Source of the DNA: Ciona intestinalis
Taxonomy: Eukaryota > Chordata > Ascidiacea > Phlebobranchia > Cionidae
Assembly (NCBI RefSeq): GCF_000224145.3
Contig: NC_020167.2
Location: 3,835,027 to 3,899,026 of the forward strand
Reading direction: 5' to 3'
DNA length: 64,000 nucleotides
Positions 1 through 13,100 of this stretch are shown here, one piece after another (within the stretch, counting starts at the first letter, position 1; every line of letters begins with the position of its first letter). The notes under the pieces were generated by a model, which saw only the letters and a list, made by a program, of their open reading frames with translations, had not been told where the DNA came from and searched no databases. Made by a program: the position numbers and the translations under genes.

Positions 1-146
1 TTCAACTCGCTCACGAAAATCTTAATGGACCACTATCTAGTCAAAACACTTAAGATTTATAGTCACGTCACTTCTATTTCTTGTTCTATATAAGTTGCAT
101 GATAATAGTAAATACCTACGGTTAAATATAATATTTTTATGTACAG

Positions 147-817
147 ATTCTGATCGACAACAAACGGGATCTTTGAAACAAAGTATCTACCAATCTCAAA
201 AACTCGCACTGCGAAAGCAGTGCTCCTACGTCCAGCAACAAAACTATTACAACGGTCGTGCAAGGAACGATTACGGCAACACTGCCACTGATTGCCATCG
301 ACGTACAGATTGCTCACCAAGAAGAGACTACGAACGCTTCTGCATTCCGGAGGATATAGAGTTACAGAATCAGCCCTCAAGGAGAACAATTGATCGGTTT
401 CCTCGTCCTCTATCCCCAGTCTCAAGAGTCATCAATACTCCGAGTCCTCTTCCGAGGAGCTTGAGTCGTGGGAGCAGCAGAAGTTGTCAAAGCTCTTCCG
501 CTGATGACAGCGGACGCGAGGGAGGAGGTGCATCGTCAAGTGGAATTGGTCTCAGTAGCACCAACAGCAGCAGAAGAGCAAGCAGTTGCAGCAGTGGAAC
601 TGGTTGCAGCAGAAACACTTATCATTCAAACGTGCTCACATTAGTAGGGAGCAGCGTTGGCAGCATCAGCAGTCGTGAGGTCACAGATTCATCCGAACTT
701 ACTGTCCGAGACGTAACTCAACGACCATCATCAGAAAACGCAGAGGTTGCGTTCTATAACGAAAGAAACCAGGAGCACCGGGAGTGTGAATCTCAGTTGA
801 CCGAGAGAGCTCAGAGT
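147..817 (+). other. In-frame open 5' part of MID exon 1: N-terminal extension or 5'UTR
   Basis: A good splice acceptor (pyrimidine-rich, ending in AG at 145-146) precedes an open stretch in the MID frame that runs without a stop to ATG 818. It contains no in-frame ATG, so if translated it must join an upstream exon outside this window ending in phase 1. The predicted peptide is rich in Ser, Arg and Gly with AGC-type serine repeats around 480-640. If it is not coding, it is a 5'UTR, possibly one receiving a trans-spliced leader, as is common in ascidians. The conserved Midline start at 818 makes both readings possible. Confidence 0.5.
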
Positions 818-1146
818 ATGGATTCATTAGAAAACGAGCTCACTTGCCCGATTTGTCTAGATCTCTTTCATGAGCCGATACTTCTGCCATGTGCGCATAA
901 CCTATGCGCAGGCTGTGTAGAGCAATTTGTATCATCACACCGAACCTCGGGGGATCAGAGTGGTTTCCGACCGACTTTCAAGTGCCCGACATGCCGCGAA
1001 ATGATCACTCTGGACTCGAGGGGTGCAAACGGTCTTCGCCGAAACCTGACCCTGCAGAACATAGTTGACGGATATCGTCGAGCTGCTGCAAGTGTCTCGC
1101 CTCCTCATAGAAACGAGTTTGACGTCAGCAGCGGAGATGAGTCAAG
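818..1146 (+). CDS. MID1: MID coding exon 1: conserved start and RING finger
   Basis: Starts at the Met that aligns with the MID1 start (Met, two residues, Leu-Glu, then the RING). Carries all eight RING ligands and the downstream leucine-rich stretch typical of Midline proteins. Ends in phase 2 at a GTAATT donor. Confidence 0.9.
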
Positions 1147-4100
1147 GTAATTGGCACCTAACCACTCCTAATTATAACGCAGTAGCATTCCTTAAACGAT
1201 TTTATAACAAAACGTACTTTTATACATAAAAGTATGTCAATGCGCTATAAAACTTTGACACCTCACCTATTATAACCGAATCAAATTCAGAGTGATCAAA
1301 GGCTTTAGTAGATATTTCGCATATCACTTGCTAACTGACTTAAGACTACTGCTCGAAATAATTCCCATAACTTAATGTTATTATGGTTTTAGGTTTGGTA
1401 GCTTTGTTGTATCGAATGTTGGGCTAAGCCATAGATTGCAGTTAATTGAAATGTCAGGGCTAACGTCAAAGAAACCGAGCCGCTAAACTTTTAACGCAAG
1501 AGATCCGTATATGGATCGGTTAAAATCTGTATGGCCATAATTCTGTTGCCGCTTGTGTGGCATTACTTGGTAGTTCCTATTCGAGTGTTGTAGGTCTCTC
1601 AGGTTACTTGCTTTTGGGTCAAAGGTGTATGTGACTGGTTGTTACGTACGATATTTTCAAATTTGCTCTGAGTGCTGACAGTTTCTACCTGCCCAGTGGC
1701 GTTTAGACCAACAACAAACCGCAATTCGTCAGACACATTGACGTTGCATTTAACCAGGATCTGGTCTCTTTGTGTGTGTCGAAATGTTGGCAATGGCGCA
1801 AGCTACAGTGCAGTGCAACAGCTTTGACGTTATCGCATTTCTGATCGACTTGGTGTTTTTCACGGTCGTAGTTGTTCCTAAAACTGGGCATGTCGCTCTG
1901 ATTTGTTACTTCAAAGATTTTTAAATCAACTTGGGGTTTTAGATCCAGACGATATACAAGACGAATAGCTTCAATGTCCGCTTTCGAGTCATATTAAGAA
2001 GTATTGCACCTCGGTACAGTAATATTGTTGTCGAATTGAACGTTTAGACATTGTATGGTAATGTACAGCGATCGTGACGATAGGCGCCACATTATGAGAT
2101 GGATATCTCCACGATCAATCATTCAACGATCGTGTCGTTACCCTGACTGCAGTGCTTGCCTGAATTAATCTTATTGGGTGCTCGGTTTTAGGCCAAATAT
2201 TTGGGATTCTCGCTCTTCCAGTTCAGCTTTATTTATCACAACATACATTTCTTAGTCGCAGCTGCCACTGGCTTCAGTGCCCCTCTGTTTGAACTGTGCG
2301 TTTCGAAACACTTGACTTGACGCAGAGCTTAAGTCCCGTCCATTGCGGAATGGTTCGATTTGGGTGGTAACGTCGATTTTGACCTAATGACGCGAACAGT
2401 AATTGCCTGCCCGTTATAAATTTGACAAGGCATGTCGGGTGTGTGGGAATTATTCTGCAAAAAACTCAGGGTCTTTTACCGCGGTTGGCATTGTGCGTAA
2501 ACAACGGTATGAGCAGCATGTGGTACTCCTGCTGCAAGACCGCAACTCACGGGTGATGGGAGTTTAAATGTAATCGACAAAGTGAAGCAACCCGATGTTA
2601 TCCAGTCGATGTTTGTATTTGTATCGGGCACGTTCGCGCACTGTTCAACCGGCAGGGGCCAACTGAGTTCTGCGAACAGCTCCACTGTGGTCTAATGTAC
2701 CATAAACGGTGAGCAAACAACAGAAACGGAGATGGTCCGAGGTAAAACCCAGTTGTTCATTCACAGCTTGCGTAGAGGAATGTAAGATATAGCTCAATGC
2801 ATTCGAGCTAAACATGCTGTCGGTATACACTTATCGAAGTAATGGACAAAGTAAAGCTTTGGCCGCTTTGCGCGGGTAAACTTAAATGGACGCAGTCTAA
2901 ATACGCTTTGAAGTTGCCGGAAACCAAACCTTTCTAATACATGAAGCTGTACGGCTGTACGCGAACCTGTGCCTGGGCATTAGAAATTTACACGCCTATC
3001 TTGTCAGCAGTTATTTGCACTCCAGTGTTGGCAAAAGTTTGGCTTCCAAGGTTGTTTGTTTGCTGTGCGGGACGGGCGGCGGTTTTTCTGATCGTTCCAG
3101 CGTTTGGTTTAGGATTGGTTGCTGGCTTTTCCATCTAAATATTTGCCCCTTGGCTTTTCGTTGCGGCGCTAGCCATGCGAAAAACAGTGTTTCGTTACAG
3201 GGCGTCTCTTTGTCAGCGAATCAACTCCTAACTATGATTCATTTAACGCTTTAGTGGGTTGCGATGTACCATGCGCAAGCAAGCGAAGCAGTTTTGTGTT
3301 GCTTAAGTTTTAATTGCGATGTTAAAGCTTGTCGCGCCCAATTTATTACGGTTTAAAAACTCAGCTCGCAAGAAGATTGTTTTTTTAATATTTGCTTGGT
3401 TTATTTAATAGTGAAAGTTGGGCTCAATGTTTAGACTATTACGCAAAGAGTCTCGTGTGTAATTGTTCCGTCTCGAGTGGTTCGCATTGTCGTAGGTGTA
3501 CTTTATGTGCGGTACGTGACAAAGTGGCAGCCAGTCTTGACTGAGAAGGTTACCAAGCCTTTGTAGGCGGGTGATGCAACACACAATAATGATTTCATTG
3601 AATAGTATTCACAGTTGAGTTGTTTAATTTTCACAGCGCTTCGAACCTCTCCACACAAAGCGACGGTAGCTTGGGCCCAAGTCGCGGTCGACGACGATCC
3701 CGCGTTGCCAAGGAAACTGACGGCCAGGACTACAGCCAGCTGACGTCACCAATGCGTGAAGTTCGAGAATCTGAGGACGTTGTCTCCTGTCAGTTCTGCG
3801 AGCTCGAACCACCCAGGCAAGCAGTGAAGACGTGCCTAACATGCAGGGCTTACTACTGCGAAAGGTGTCTGCGTGTCACTCATCCACGAAAGAAGCCTTT
3901 CATCAACCACAAGCTGGTCCCAGCAAGCCCTGGGAACGCTGGTACCCTTTCTGCCAAATCAAAAACTCTCAGTGCCGTATATTGCTTCCACCACGCACAG
4001 GTAACGCCATATATACTTTACAATAGATTTTTAAGAGATTTAGCTCCAGAGCGTGTATAAGATATTTAGCTCCAGAGCGTGCTTCGATGGGACTTGATCT

Positions 4101-7100
4101 AAAATTGTCGTTTTCTTGTGTCACGAATGGCGTCGAATTGAATAATAAATCTATGTAGTGTTTGTGTAGCTCAAGTTCTTGTTTATTGAGCTCTTAACAT
4201 TCGCCCATTTCGACGCCAGCATTCCTTAACTGCCTAAGCTCTATTTTCCAATTACTTGGTAGACGGTATAAGATCGACACTTGAAGCCAAATCCCATTAA
4301 ACTATGTAGGTCGGCTTGTTTTGTCTTCACTCCTCGCTGCATTAGGGAGTTTTCAAATTAGTTTCTCCATTTTTAGGAAAGCGCTGATCTTTATTGCCCA
4401 GTGTGCGACATGGCCTTGTGTAAAGGTTGCAGTCTCAAGCCAGAGCACGATCGCCACGGAATTGAATGCGTCACGGAATGGTGCAGAAAGAAAAGGGCAA
4501 GTTAAAATTAGCATTTGTTTGATTTACTGTGTGTCACAACGCATAGTTTCGACGATTAACATATCGTGGTCGCATTCAAATCTGGCTGCTCACTTTTCCA
4601 AACACTGTATATATCGTATTAACCAGAGTTTGTATGTTATGACACACACGACTTTCGTCGTTACGGTCCAAATAGTAACAACAACATTGATTTCCGTTAT
4701 ATTTGCTTGCTTCGTGAAAGTTAAAACCGGCACCGGTGTAAACGACTCGCCACAAAGTATATCCGTACCTGGAACCTAAAATTACTTGCCAGGTGCTAAA
4801 TGGGTTCAAGCAATTAGCGTAATTCGCAGTGCCGCGGTAATCAAAATATAACTGTGCCAGGTGTATGGTACAGCAACGACGTCTTCATTTTGACTCTGTG
4901 TATGTATTTAAAGGCGTTAATTCGTGCTCTATATGCGCGTTTAATAAGCGATTGTGATATTTTAAATTGGCAATTAGTAATAGGCCAGCACATGTAACCA
5001 TGATTGAATTAATTGACTTATATAGTACACGGTCAGATGTTCTGTTTAAATTTACGACAAAAACATGGGTTCACCAAAACTCTTGCGTGTTGTCAACAGC
5101 AAACGCCCTAAAGATGTATTCATGTCAACTAAAGCGCGCTCCGGCAAATATTAAAATTTTAAAATGTATTATTCGCGTACACCCATTATTATTATTGGTG
5201 TACATTGGCGCTAACTGTTGCGTTGCGCATGGTTTACAAATTGTGTTGGGAACAAAATTGTCCATGACAACGGCGCACCTGTCATTTTTCGCGCAACATC
5301 GACACGCTTCGCTCCGAACAATGCTGAAGGTTTACATCCGATTGTGAGGTAACAATGACAAATGTGGCACAACAATGGTGCGATGACATCCCCCTTCCTC
5401 GCAACCCGGTCAAGAAAATCCCTCGAAGATGTGTTTGGACTAAACAGACTTAATTGTCGCGTTCCTTCTGCAGTCCAAACAAGGTCATTAGTTCAAACCG
5501 GTGACAATTGGCAATTTGAAAAGAGTTGCCTGTTACCGTGCAAACAAGTTGCAGTAAAATTTATACCATTTTGATTTTTCGTGGCGATTTCAATTTTATT
5601 TATTTTTCTTTGCAGGAGGAATTAGAAATCCACGTGACTGGCTTGGCCAATCAGAAATCGGAAGTGCAGAGAAGCGTAACAATACTGGTGGAGGCATGCC
5701 AGCAAATTGAGGTGAGATACAATAAACGACAAATACCATTTCACATCCGTTGTGAAATTGGCACCCCATATTAAGCGTTTGGTGCACTGAAGTTATTCTT
5801 TCCAGTTACGTAAACCGCTTACTCGAATGCGGTAATTAATTTAAATAGTTAATCCGCTTACTCGCCGCAAGTTGCTTAGTAAAATCAAACTTGGAATAAA
5901 AGGTGTATCAAGCATATAGTTAATTACAACGCCGAGCTACAGAATCCTTTAAAATTGCTACGTGTCAAATGCCGAGTTAAAGTTGTTTTTCATCGAAACA
6001 ATAGCCGTGTTGATAGAATTCTCGAATAAGGTTAGGGAGAATTTAGGTAGCCGCAGGTAATCATTGAAATTTAAAGCAAATGATTTTGCTTTTTACTTTT
6101 TTTGACATTATTTTTAGCTTCAGAATGCCTCAACACAAATCCTTATTTGCTAAACTATAAGCGGCCACTTGACTGAGCTCGGCATAATAATCCTAACTAA
6201 CGCGCAAAGTCTGCTTAGACAGATTCGGTTATTTCGCAAACACCGTACCATATACACAAAAAACAACGCGGCGCAGCGTAGTCATAATGCAAAGGCGCCG
6301 GGCGTAGTTTAATTTGAGGTTGGTAAAATTTTGCTTAGTTAAGCCAGTAGTCGAGGTTTATGGCCAAGTTACAGCCACACTTTGATTGATTACGCGCCTG
6401 ATTAATGTATTAACTGCCGGAGCAAATAATGGTAATTCTTGAAATTAGTTTTTGGTTTGCATAGTCTACATATTTCCTCCAACTAATTGCTCCTTTGATT
6501 GATTTCGGAAAGCGGTGTTTTGACTATTAGGGGTAAACAGTCTGGTTATTGTGACAACATCCGAAAAATGAATGAAAACTGCTTCACCATGTTGTGCAAG
6601 GGTCATGCATATTTGATTAAACCGCAATTGGAGAATAACTAACTAAGTTTCCGTGCTATTTCCTGGCCTGAAGCTGCCTGCACCATAATACAGCGTCTTT
6701 GATTCAAAATTACGGTGCGAAAAATCCTATAATCTCACGGTAATCTCTGAGGATGGCGACAATTAGACTAGACCGTCAAACGTCTAATTTTCGCTCTCGT
6801 TGTGCGTTTACTGATCTCTGAATTAAATTGCGGATAACCGCGCACGCTGCGACAACTATCGGGTTAAAGTCGCAATTTAATAAAACTCAGGACGCAGGTA
6901 TAAGCTTTATGGCTATACCTTTCCAGTTACAATCCACGTGTAAACTAATGAGTATAGCAATGTATGTGAACCTCTAATAAGATTAAAGCTAAGCGTTCGT
7001 TAAAGCTAACGGAAGTAAGTTTAAAGAATTTACCTATCGCGTTACGAGATTAGAGAAAATGCTACACCTTACAAGGTTGGATTAAAGTTTACACGCATGT

Positions 7101-10100
7101 TCTCTTTAAAATATACCTAATTTTAACGATTCAGTAAAACAAAGCAATTGTTCGCTACTTAGCCATTGTAATTGGGCTACATTCGTGCTCTGTGCGCAGC
7201 TGCCAAGCTTAATCCAGAGATGTAAATAAACAGAAATTACTCGAACACGATAAATGTTGGGAGAAGTGGTGTTTGCACAATATTAGTTCACCATCAATTT
7301 CAAGGTCCTTTATTTAATTCTACTTAGTCTGACTACGCATGATACTTATGTTTAAGGTGTGCGTTAAAAGTTTATAACGTAGGTAAAGGGATTTCGTTTT
7401 CGCATTTTAGATTCGTGTTATTTTGCACTGAGTGCTGTATGCTTCACACATCAGTCAATAGCCCCGGGCGTAGTTAACGTGTATATTACGATTTTATCGA
7501 TCGATAAGGCGGGAATACCATCTCAAGACTGTCTCCCAGCGCTATACTACCAAAATAACGCAGGAAAAACTTACACCTTGCCTAAGATCGCTTCGTTGTT
7601 TGTTTAAAACTATTTTACGGCGGTTGCCTCCCGTCTTTTTTGGGTTCTAATTACCCAAAAGTTAAACGCCCCTCAAAGGCCAAGGCATGCTCTGCTCAGC
7701 CAGATTTCCGCGTAAATTGCGGTATAAGCGTGGAATGAGCGTTTTCTCCAAGGGAGTTGGATTATGTCTACATTTTTTGGTTTAGACCTGTCACTTCATT
7801 TTAGTTACGGCAAGATGCACAGGATCATGCTCTTACCTAGATTACCGATTGGGATCGCAAAATGTGGGACTATGTAGAGAAATATGAATATCCGCTATAT
7901 TTGCAAAAGTCTTGGGTGCGATTTCTGAGTATTTTCTAGAATAATTAACCGTTAAAAATAAACAGTCTCACTCGATGCTGTTGCCAAGAAGTGCCACCCA
8001 AGTTTTACCATTTGGCCCTTTTGAGTGACCCATAACTAATCCCCAGTCCAGACTACAGCCGTGAGATTGCTATCTGCAGATTACACGTTCTGTGTCCTTG
8101 AAAGTGAAAAGCGCCTCGTATCAACTGTTTATTGCAGCTTCTGTAAACAATGCCTTATCTTAATGCCTCGACCTAACAAAAACTTGGACGCGGTTATGTT
8201 TGCTAGTTGTCCGACTTGATATTGGCCTAATTTGGAAAGAAAAGTTTTTGGAATGTTTGGTACCTTGGAAAGACCGACAGACTGGTGCTGGTTAATACAA
8301 AGGAATTTTCTACGATTAGCAAAATTATAAGTTACAGCGGAAATCATGTTTTGTTGACTCATAAGATATAAAAATTGTTGCGTTCGCATTAAGTAGAATC
8401 GTTCCTGGAAAATATCTTTAAGTGAACGCCAAATTTCTACGAACGAGGTTGTCTGGACAGTTCATGGGAGCAGTGTTTTGACGGACAACTACAAATAAAC
8501 CAGTTCGTGTGACAAATGACTTGAAGAGGTCTTGGCTGTCATCCCAAAATACGCAGTGGAAAGTTGGCCAATTCACCGCGAGGTTCTGACTTCGTTTGCT
8601 GGTTTTCAATTTCACCGTCGCCCTTGAACAAAGGCGCAACTGACCAGACGATTAACCAGCAGGAATTCGTCAGGAAAAGAAATCAATCACGTTTGGCAAC
8701 GATGTCTCTTCCATTGCGCTTGCCCGAAAGTAAAGTTGTTGGCTGTAGGTCGTAGTTCCCGACCCGACGTTGGTGGTTTAGATCGGTCATATTCTACGCA
8801 TAGCTGTCGACGAGTCTGCATTACCGGTAATTAGATCGAACGAATCAATTGCAAACAGTTAAAAAGATGCGCTGCCAAGATAAGAGACTAAAGACCCAAA
8901 CTTACTCGCCACTCCGCCCTAAGTTCAAACGTGTCAAACACGGCTCGTTAACGTGGGCTAGGAATCAGGCGATCTGTTGCTAGGTGTAGTGAGCCATTTA
9001 GGCCGAAGCACCGTCGTCTTGTGCACTTGTAACGAACTGTTACCGATTTAAAATAAAAGCGTCTTTATTTTACCTCCTCTTCACTTTGAGGCCTCGACCT
9101 GATCCTATCGACGGGGATAAAATCAAGCAAGTCGGAGCAAATGTCATTAGTGATCGTCCAATAAACAACGTCGAAAATACGTTAAGCGCTTTTTTGGCAA
9201 CAACGTTATATAATTCCACTTTAATGAGGATAAGGGTTGTAACGGTTAATGAGAATTTACATTCTGTGGTCCGGTCATGCATCGGTATCAGTGAAGGATG
9301 TCGAGTTGCGGTTCCAGTGTAACACAATATATCTGATAAAACTGTAACTGCTAACAAACGTCGGGCTATTTGGGTATACGCACATTTTATCCCAGAATGA
9401 TCAATTCTCCTTTACAGAAACCTGTTCAGAGGCCCGAGATAAAATGACTGCGTCGACACTTTTTTGGGCTTAAAATTTAATTTAAAACATAATATTAAAT
9501 TGTTTTTTTTTGCAGGCCACAGCTGAATCCCAAGAAGCCAAACTACACACTGAAGTTGAAAGTCTCATCCGTGTAATAAAAGAAAGAGAGGCAACAATCG
9601 TGGCAAGAATCAAAGATACAAAGGTGTGTTTGTTGTTTATTGTAGTGAAGTCTACACGGATCTCTCATGTAACTATAGACCTGCTGTTTCAACCTTGTTT
9701 GACGTCGCTTGTTATTTACAGATAAGATGTTTTTGTCTGGCTTCCACATATCATATGTTGTCATGGCTCGTATTTAATCCTTAAACTGTTATGATCGACG
9801 TTTAAATTGCGAGGTAGCGACAGAAAATAATCCGAAGCAAACTTCCCTTAAACCTGGCCTTCCCCGAACGACGAAGCTGTACTGCCGCATACAGGAACCA
9901 ATGCGTTCCTGTAACGAATTCGCTTTGAGTCAGGCAACACTGCCGTGATTCATTTTCGCCCACAGGTTCTACGCTTGGCTTCCCCAGAAACTGTTGTGAA
10001 ACAGCGATAGTTAATAATTACACTTCTCTTTATATTTTACGTCATGAATCATGCTGTTCAGGTGCTGGGCGTCGGTTTCCACTTTTCGCTGCACTCTCTA

Positions 10101-13100
10101 CACGACACAGAAATGCCGCTAGTTGCTGGCACTTTTCGGAAATCACGATTTTCATTTATTTTCTGGCGCGACATCACACACGCGGGTTCGATTTAAAGAC
10201 TGTTAAATTAAATAAACCTAAAGCAGGAATTCATGGAGGACTCGCTTGAGATGTATTACGCCTCGCAAACACGTCATCGTGTCTTCACTTTCTGTAGGCA
10301 GTGTTATACGCCCACAGGTCACGTAAACCGCATTCTAAACATGTTCTGCACAGCAATTCCAATATAAGACACCATACATGGCAATTTCCTTCGCTCGCAA
10401 ACCCCAACCGTCACTCGACAACAGTCGATGGCTGCGATCAATTGTGACTCATGATGCATCAGCCGTTGTTTTCGACCACTTTCGCCTATTTCTTATGAAG
10501 ACACGAAGAAGAATTTGAGCAAATACAACTAGGCACGGAGACGACGTGTGTTTGCTGTAGCGGGCAAAGAGTTAATCCCAAAAATTCCCGACGCTGCTGT
10601 GTTCCGCGGTAAGAATCGACGTCCACCGCAGCTCCACCTGCCTTGTTTGTTTGAACGCGAAACCTACACCCGTGTAATGTGAAACGAATTACCTTATCTT
10701 ACTGTGGCTTGACTCACCCGGCTGGTGCTTGTCAATCACAAACGTCTAGTTTAAACCGACTTTCATTGCCTCGTGAACCCATTATGCCTCCTTATAGTTC
10801 GGAACTGTAAACCGTCCACACGATAGGAACGGTTCTATTAACCCGCAACCGTTTGTTTATAACACTTTTTTTATAATGTAAAGCTTAAACGCAGCTGTCG
10901 ACAGTCGTTTTAAAATGAAGTCACTCGAAAGGTCAAGTTTCACCCTTTTTTCGAGCGAAGTTGTGTTTTGCAATTCCCATCACGAAACCGTGTTTACGAA
11001 ACAAGCACTAGTTCACGGGGGATTTCATCCTCGAATGCGTTTGACTTCACGAATGTAAATTGTCCTGTATGCCGCAATCTTTTCCAACCCAACCCGTCTA
11101 AAATCACAAGCGACGAACTCGTGGGTCAGTTCCAAACTAAATAGATTTTTGAACTAAAGTTCTCAAAATAGGCGCTTACTTAAGAGACACCAAGTCGGCC
11201 TTTGACTGACTTAATCCAGCAGTAAATTTTAACCGGCTGGCAAAAGGAAGCCATTATAGCTTGTCGTGTTGCCAATATTTTACGAAAACCCAAACAAGAT
11301 GGGTTCAAATTGCTGGGTCAACGTTGGACCGCCCTACTTCAAGCGATTTTCTCTTCTCTTAAGTCCTCAAATGATACAAATAAATTTACCATTGACGTGA
11401 ACTTATAATCTGATACGGCTCCGTTAATATTTATGTATATAGCGACGTAACCCGGGATTAAGGCTTCGCCCTTAACAATTCGGCCACTGGTGCAAGCCAA
11501 CGTGGAATCGGAGCCAGTTTAATAACAATTCGATTTCTTGGTAACCGTTTGACGCATTAAGACAATATGTCAACGATTTTTTTGAATCTTTGCAAAAGGC
11601 TTGGCTGAATTTTAATATTCGCTTGAACTTTGTGTGACTTTTTAAACTTCTGGCATCCGATGAATATTGTTTTCGCTGAAATCCAGAAAGAATTTTGAGC
11701 TTAATTTTTCCCCTTTGCAGGCCACGAGATTGCGAAAGCTCACCCAGGAAGTGACGTCATCACACCAGTGCCTTGAAAATCTGGTCGGGGTTGAAAATAT
11801 TGTGAAAGATGTGATTGGACAAGAGGATAACTACGCCACGTTTATGAAGGTAATAAAAGCTAGGGTGGTGTGAAACTTCGTAAGATTTGTCCACGTGGTG
11901 GCTTTCACGCACTATCAGTTTTGCAGCTCATTCTCGCGCTTGCTGCGAAACTATTTAAATTGGATAATGAGAGCTTCCTTCGTTTCTACTTCATCTTCGC
12001 AAGGTTTGACTGTAACGTATACACTGCGTCCGTTCGGTCGTGTTTTCCCCAAACCCTGAACGCTTTGCCCGAAGTCTTTCCCATAAAATTGCGGCCCAGA
12101 TAAACCGCCGACACTAAACATATCGAACTTCAAACGTTGCCGCCTCATCGCTGGTAACACAAGCAGGCAGCAGAAAACTACGATTAGGTTCCTTTCCCAA
12201 GACACTACCTCAAATAAAAATTTGGGTATCTTGTAGGTATTGAGTGATGCTTTAAGTGGTTCACGAAAAATCCTTTCAGAAGAATCGCAGACTACATCTA
12301 TATGAAACTTTACTTTTCTCATTTCTTTTCTGTGTGAATCACAATACGCGTCACTTTCGCGTCTAGTAACGCTTTATTGAATCTTCGGAAACGCAACCGC
12401 AGTTTCACTGCCCCGCTTTATTAAATTCACTGCCAAAAAAGAGCGCTTTGTATAAAGTTCAGTTAGCGAATAATAAATCAAAAACGGCGCCCGTCTCAAC
12501 AGACAAGCAAAGTTTTATCTATTATCGTCGAGCGTAACCGTCTGTTGGGTTTTACAGCTAAAGAGCGAAAATCTCGTTTTGAGTCGTACTTGCTTCCAAA
12601 ATATCAACAAAGCGCCCTCGAAATTAGGACGTCTTCGGTATTTGACGACATGGTATTTGCGACCTCTCGTGTTGCAGAGTAGAACCGGATTGCAACATCC
12701 TGTATGATTTACAAAGACCTTTTGAAACTTGATTCGAATTTACCGGGAAATGCCTAACTCAATCGTGACACGTGTGGTTTATGGTTATGCGCGTTATTTC
12801 GAGCCGTTGCAAAAGTGTTTAAATAGACCAAAAGTCGTACGTGATTAAATAAAACAGCAATAGTTTGAACGTTGGGTTCAAAATACTGTATTTGCTGAGT
12901 TAAATTTAAAGTTTGGTTTAAATTGTGGAGAATTGGTACAAAACAACTCGTTGTATTACTTAACCAACTGCCTTCTTTCTTTATTGGTTAATCGGACAGG
13001 TTCAGCAAATAACTGCGCCCTGCCGTTCCTTTTACGGTTCTAAAATTAGAGCCGCTTGCCTTTCATTAGGATGACTTTGTATTAACAAACTGTCAACCAA

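Noticed and set aside
63..425. 120-codon minus-strand open frame opposite MID exon 1
   Set aside because: Shadow of the open plus-strand frame; no domain, no splice context.
4377..4500. MID exon 3 ending at the GT 4501
   Set aside because: Puts exon 4 in a frame with no coiled-coil similarity; the GC donor at 4497 gives a gap-free match to MID1.
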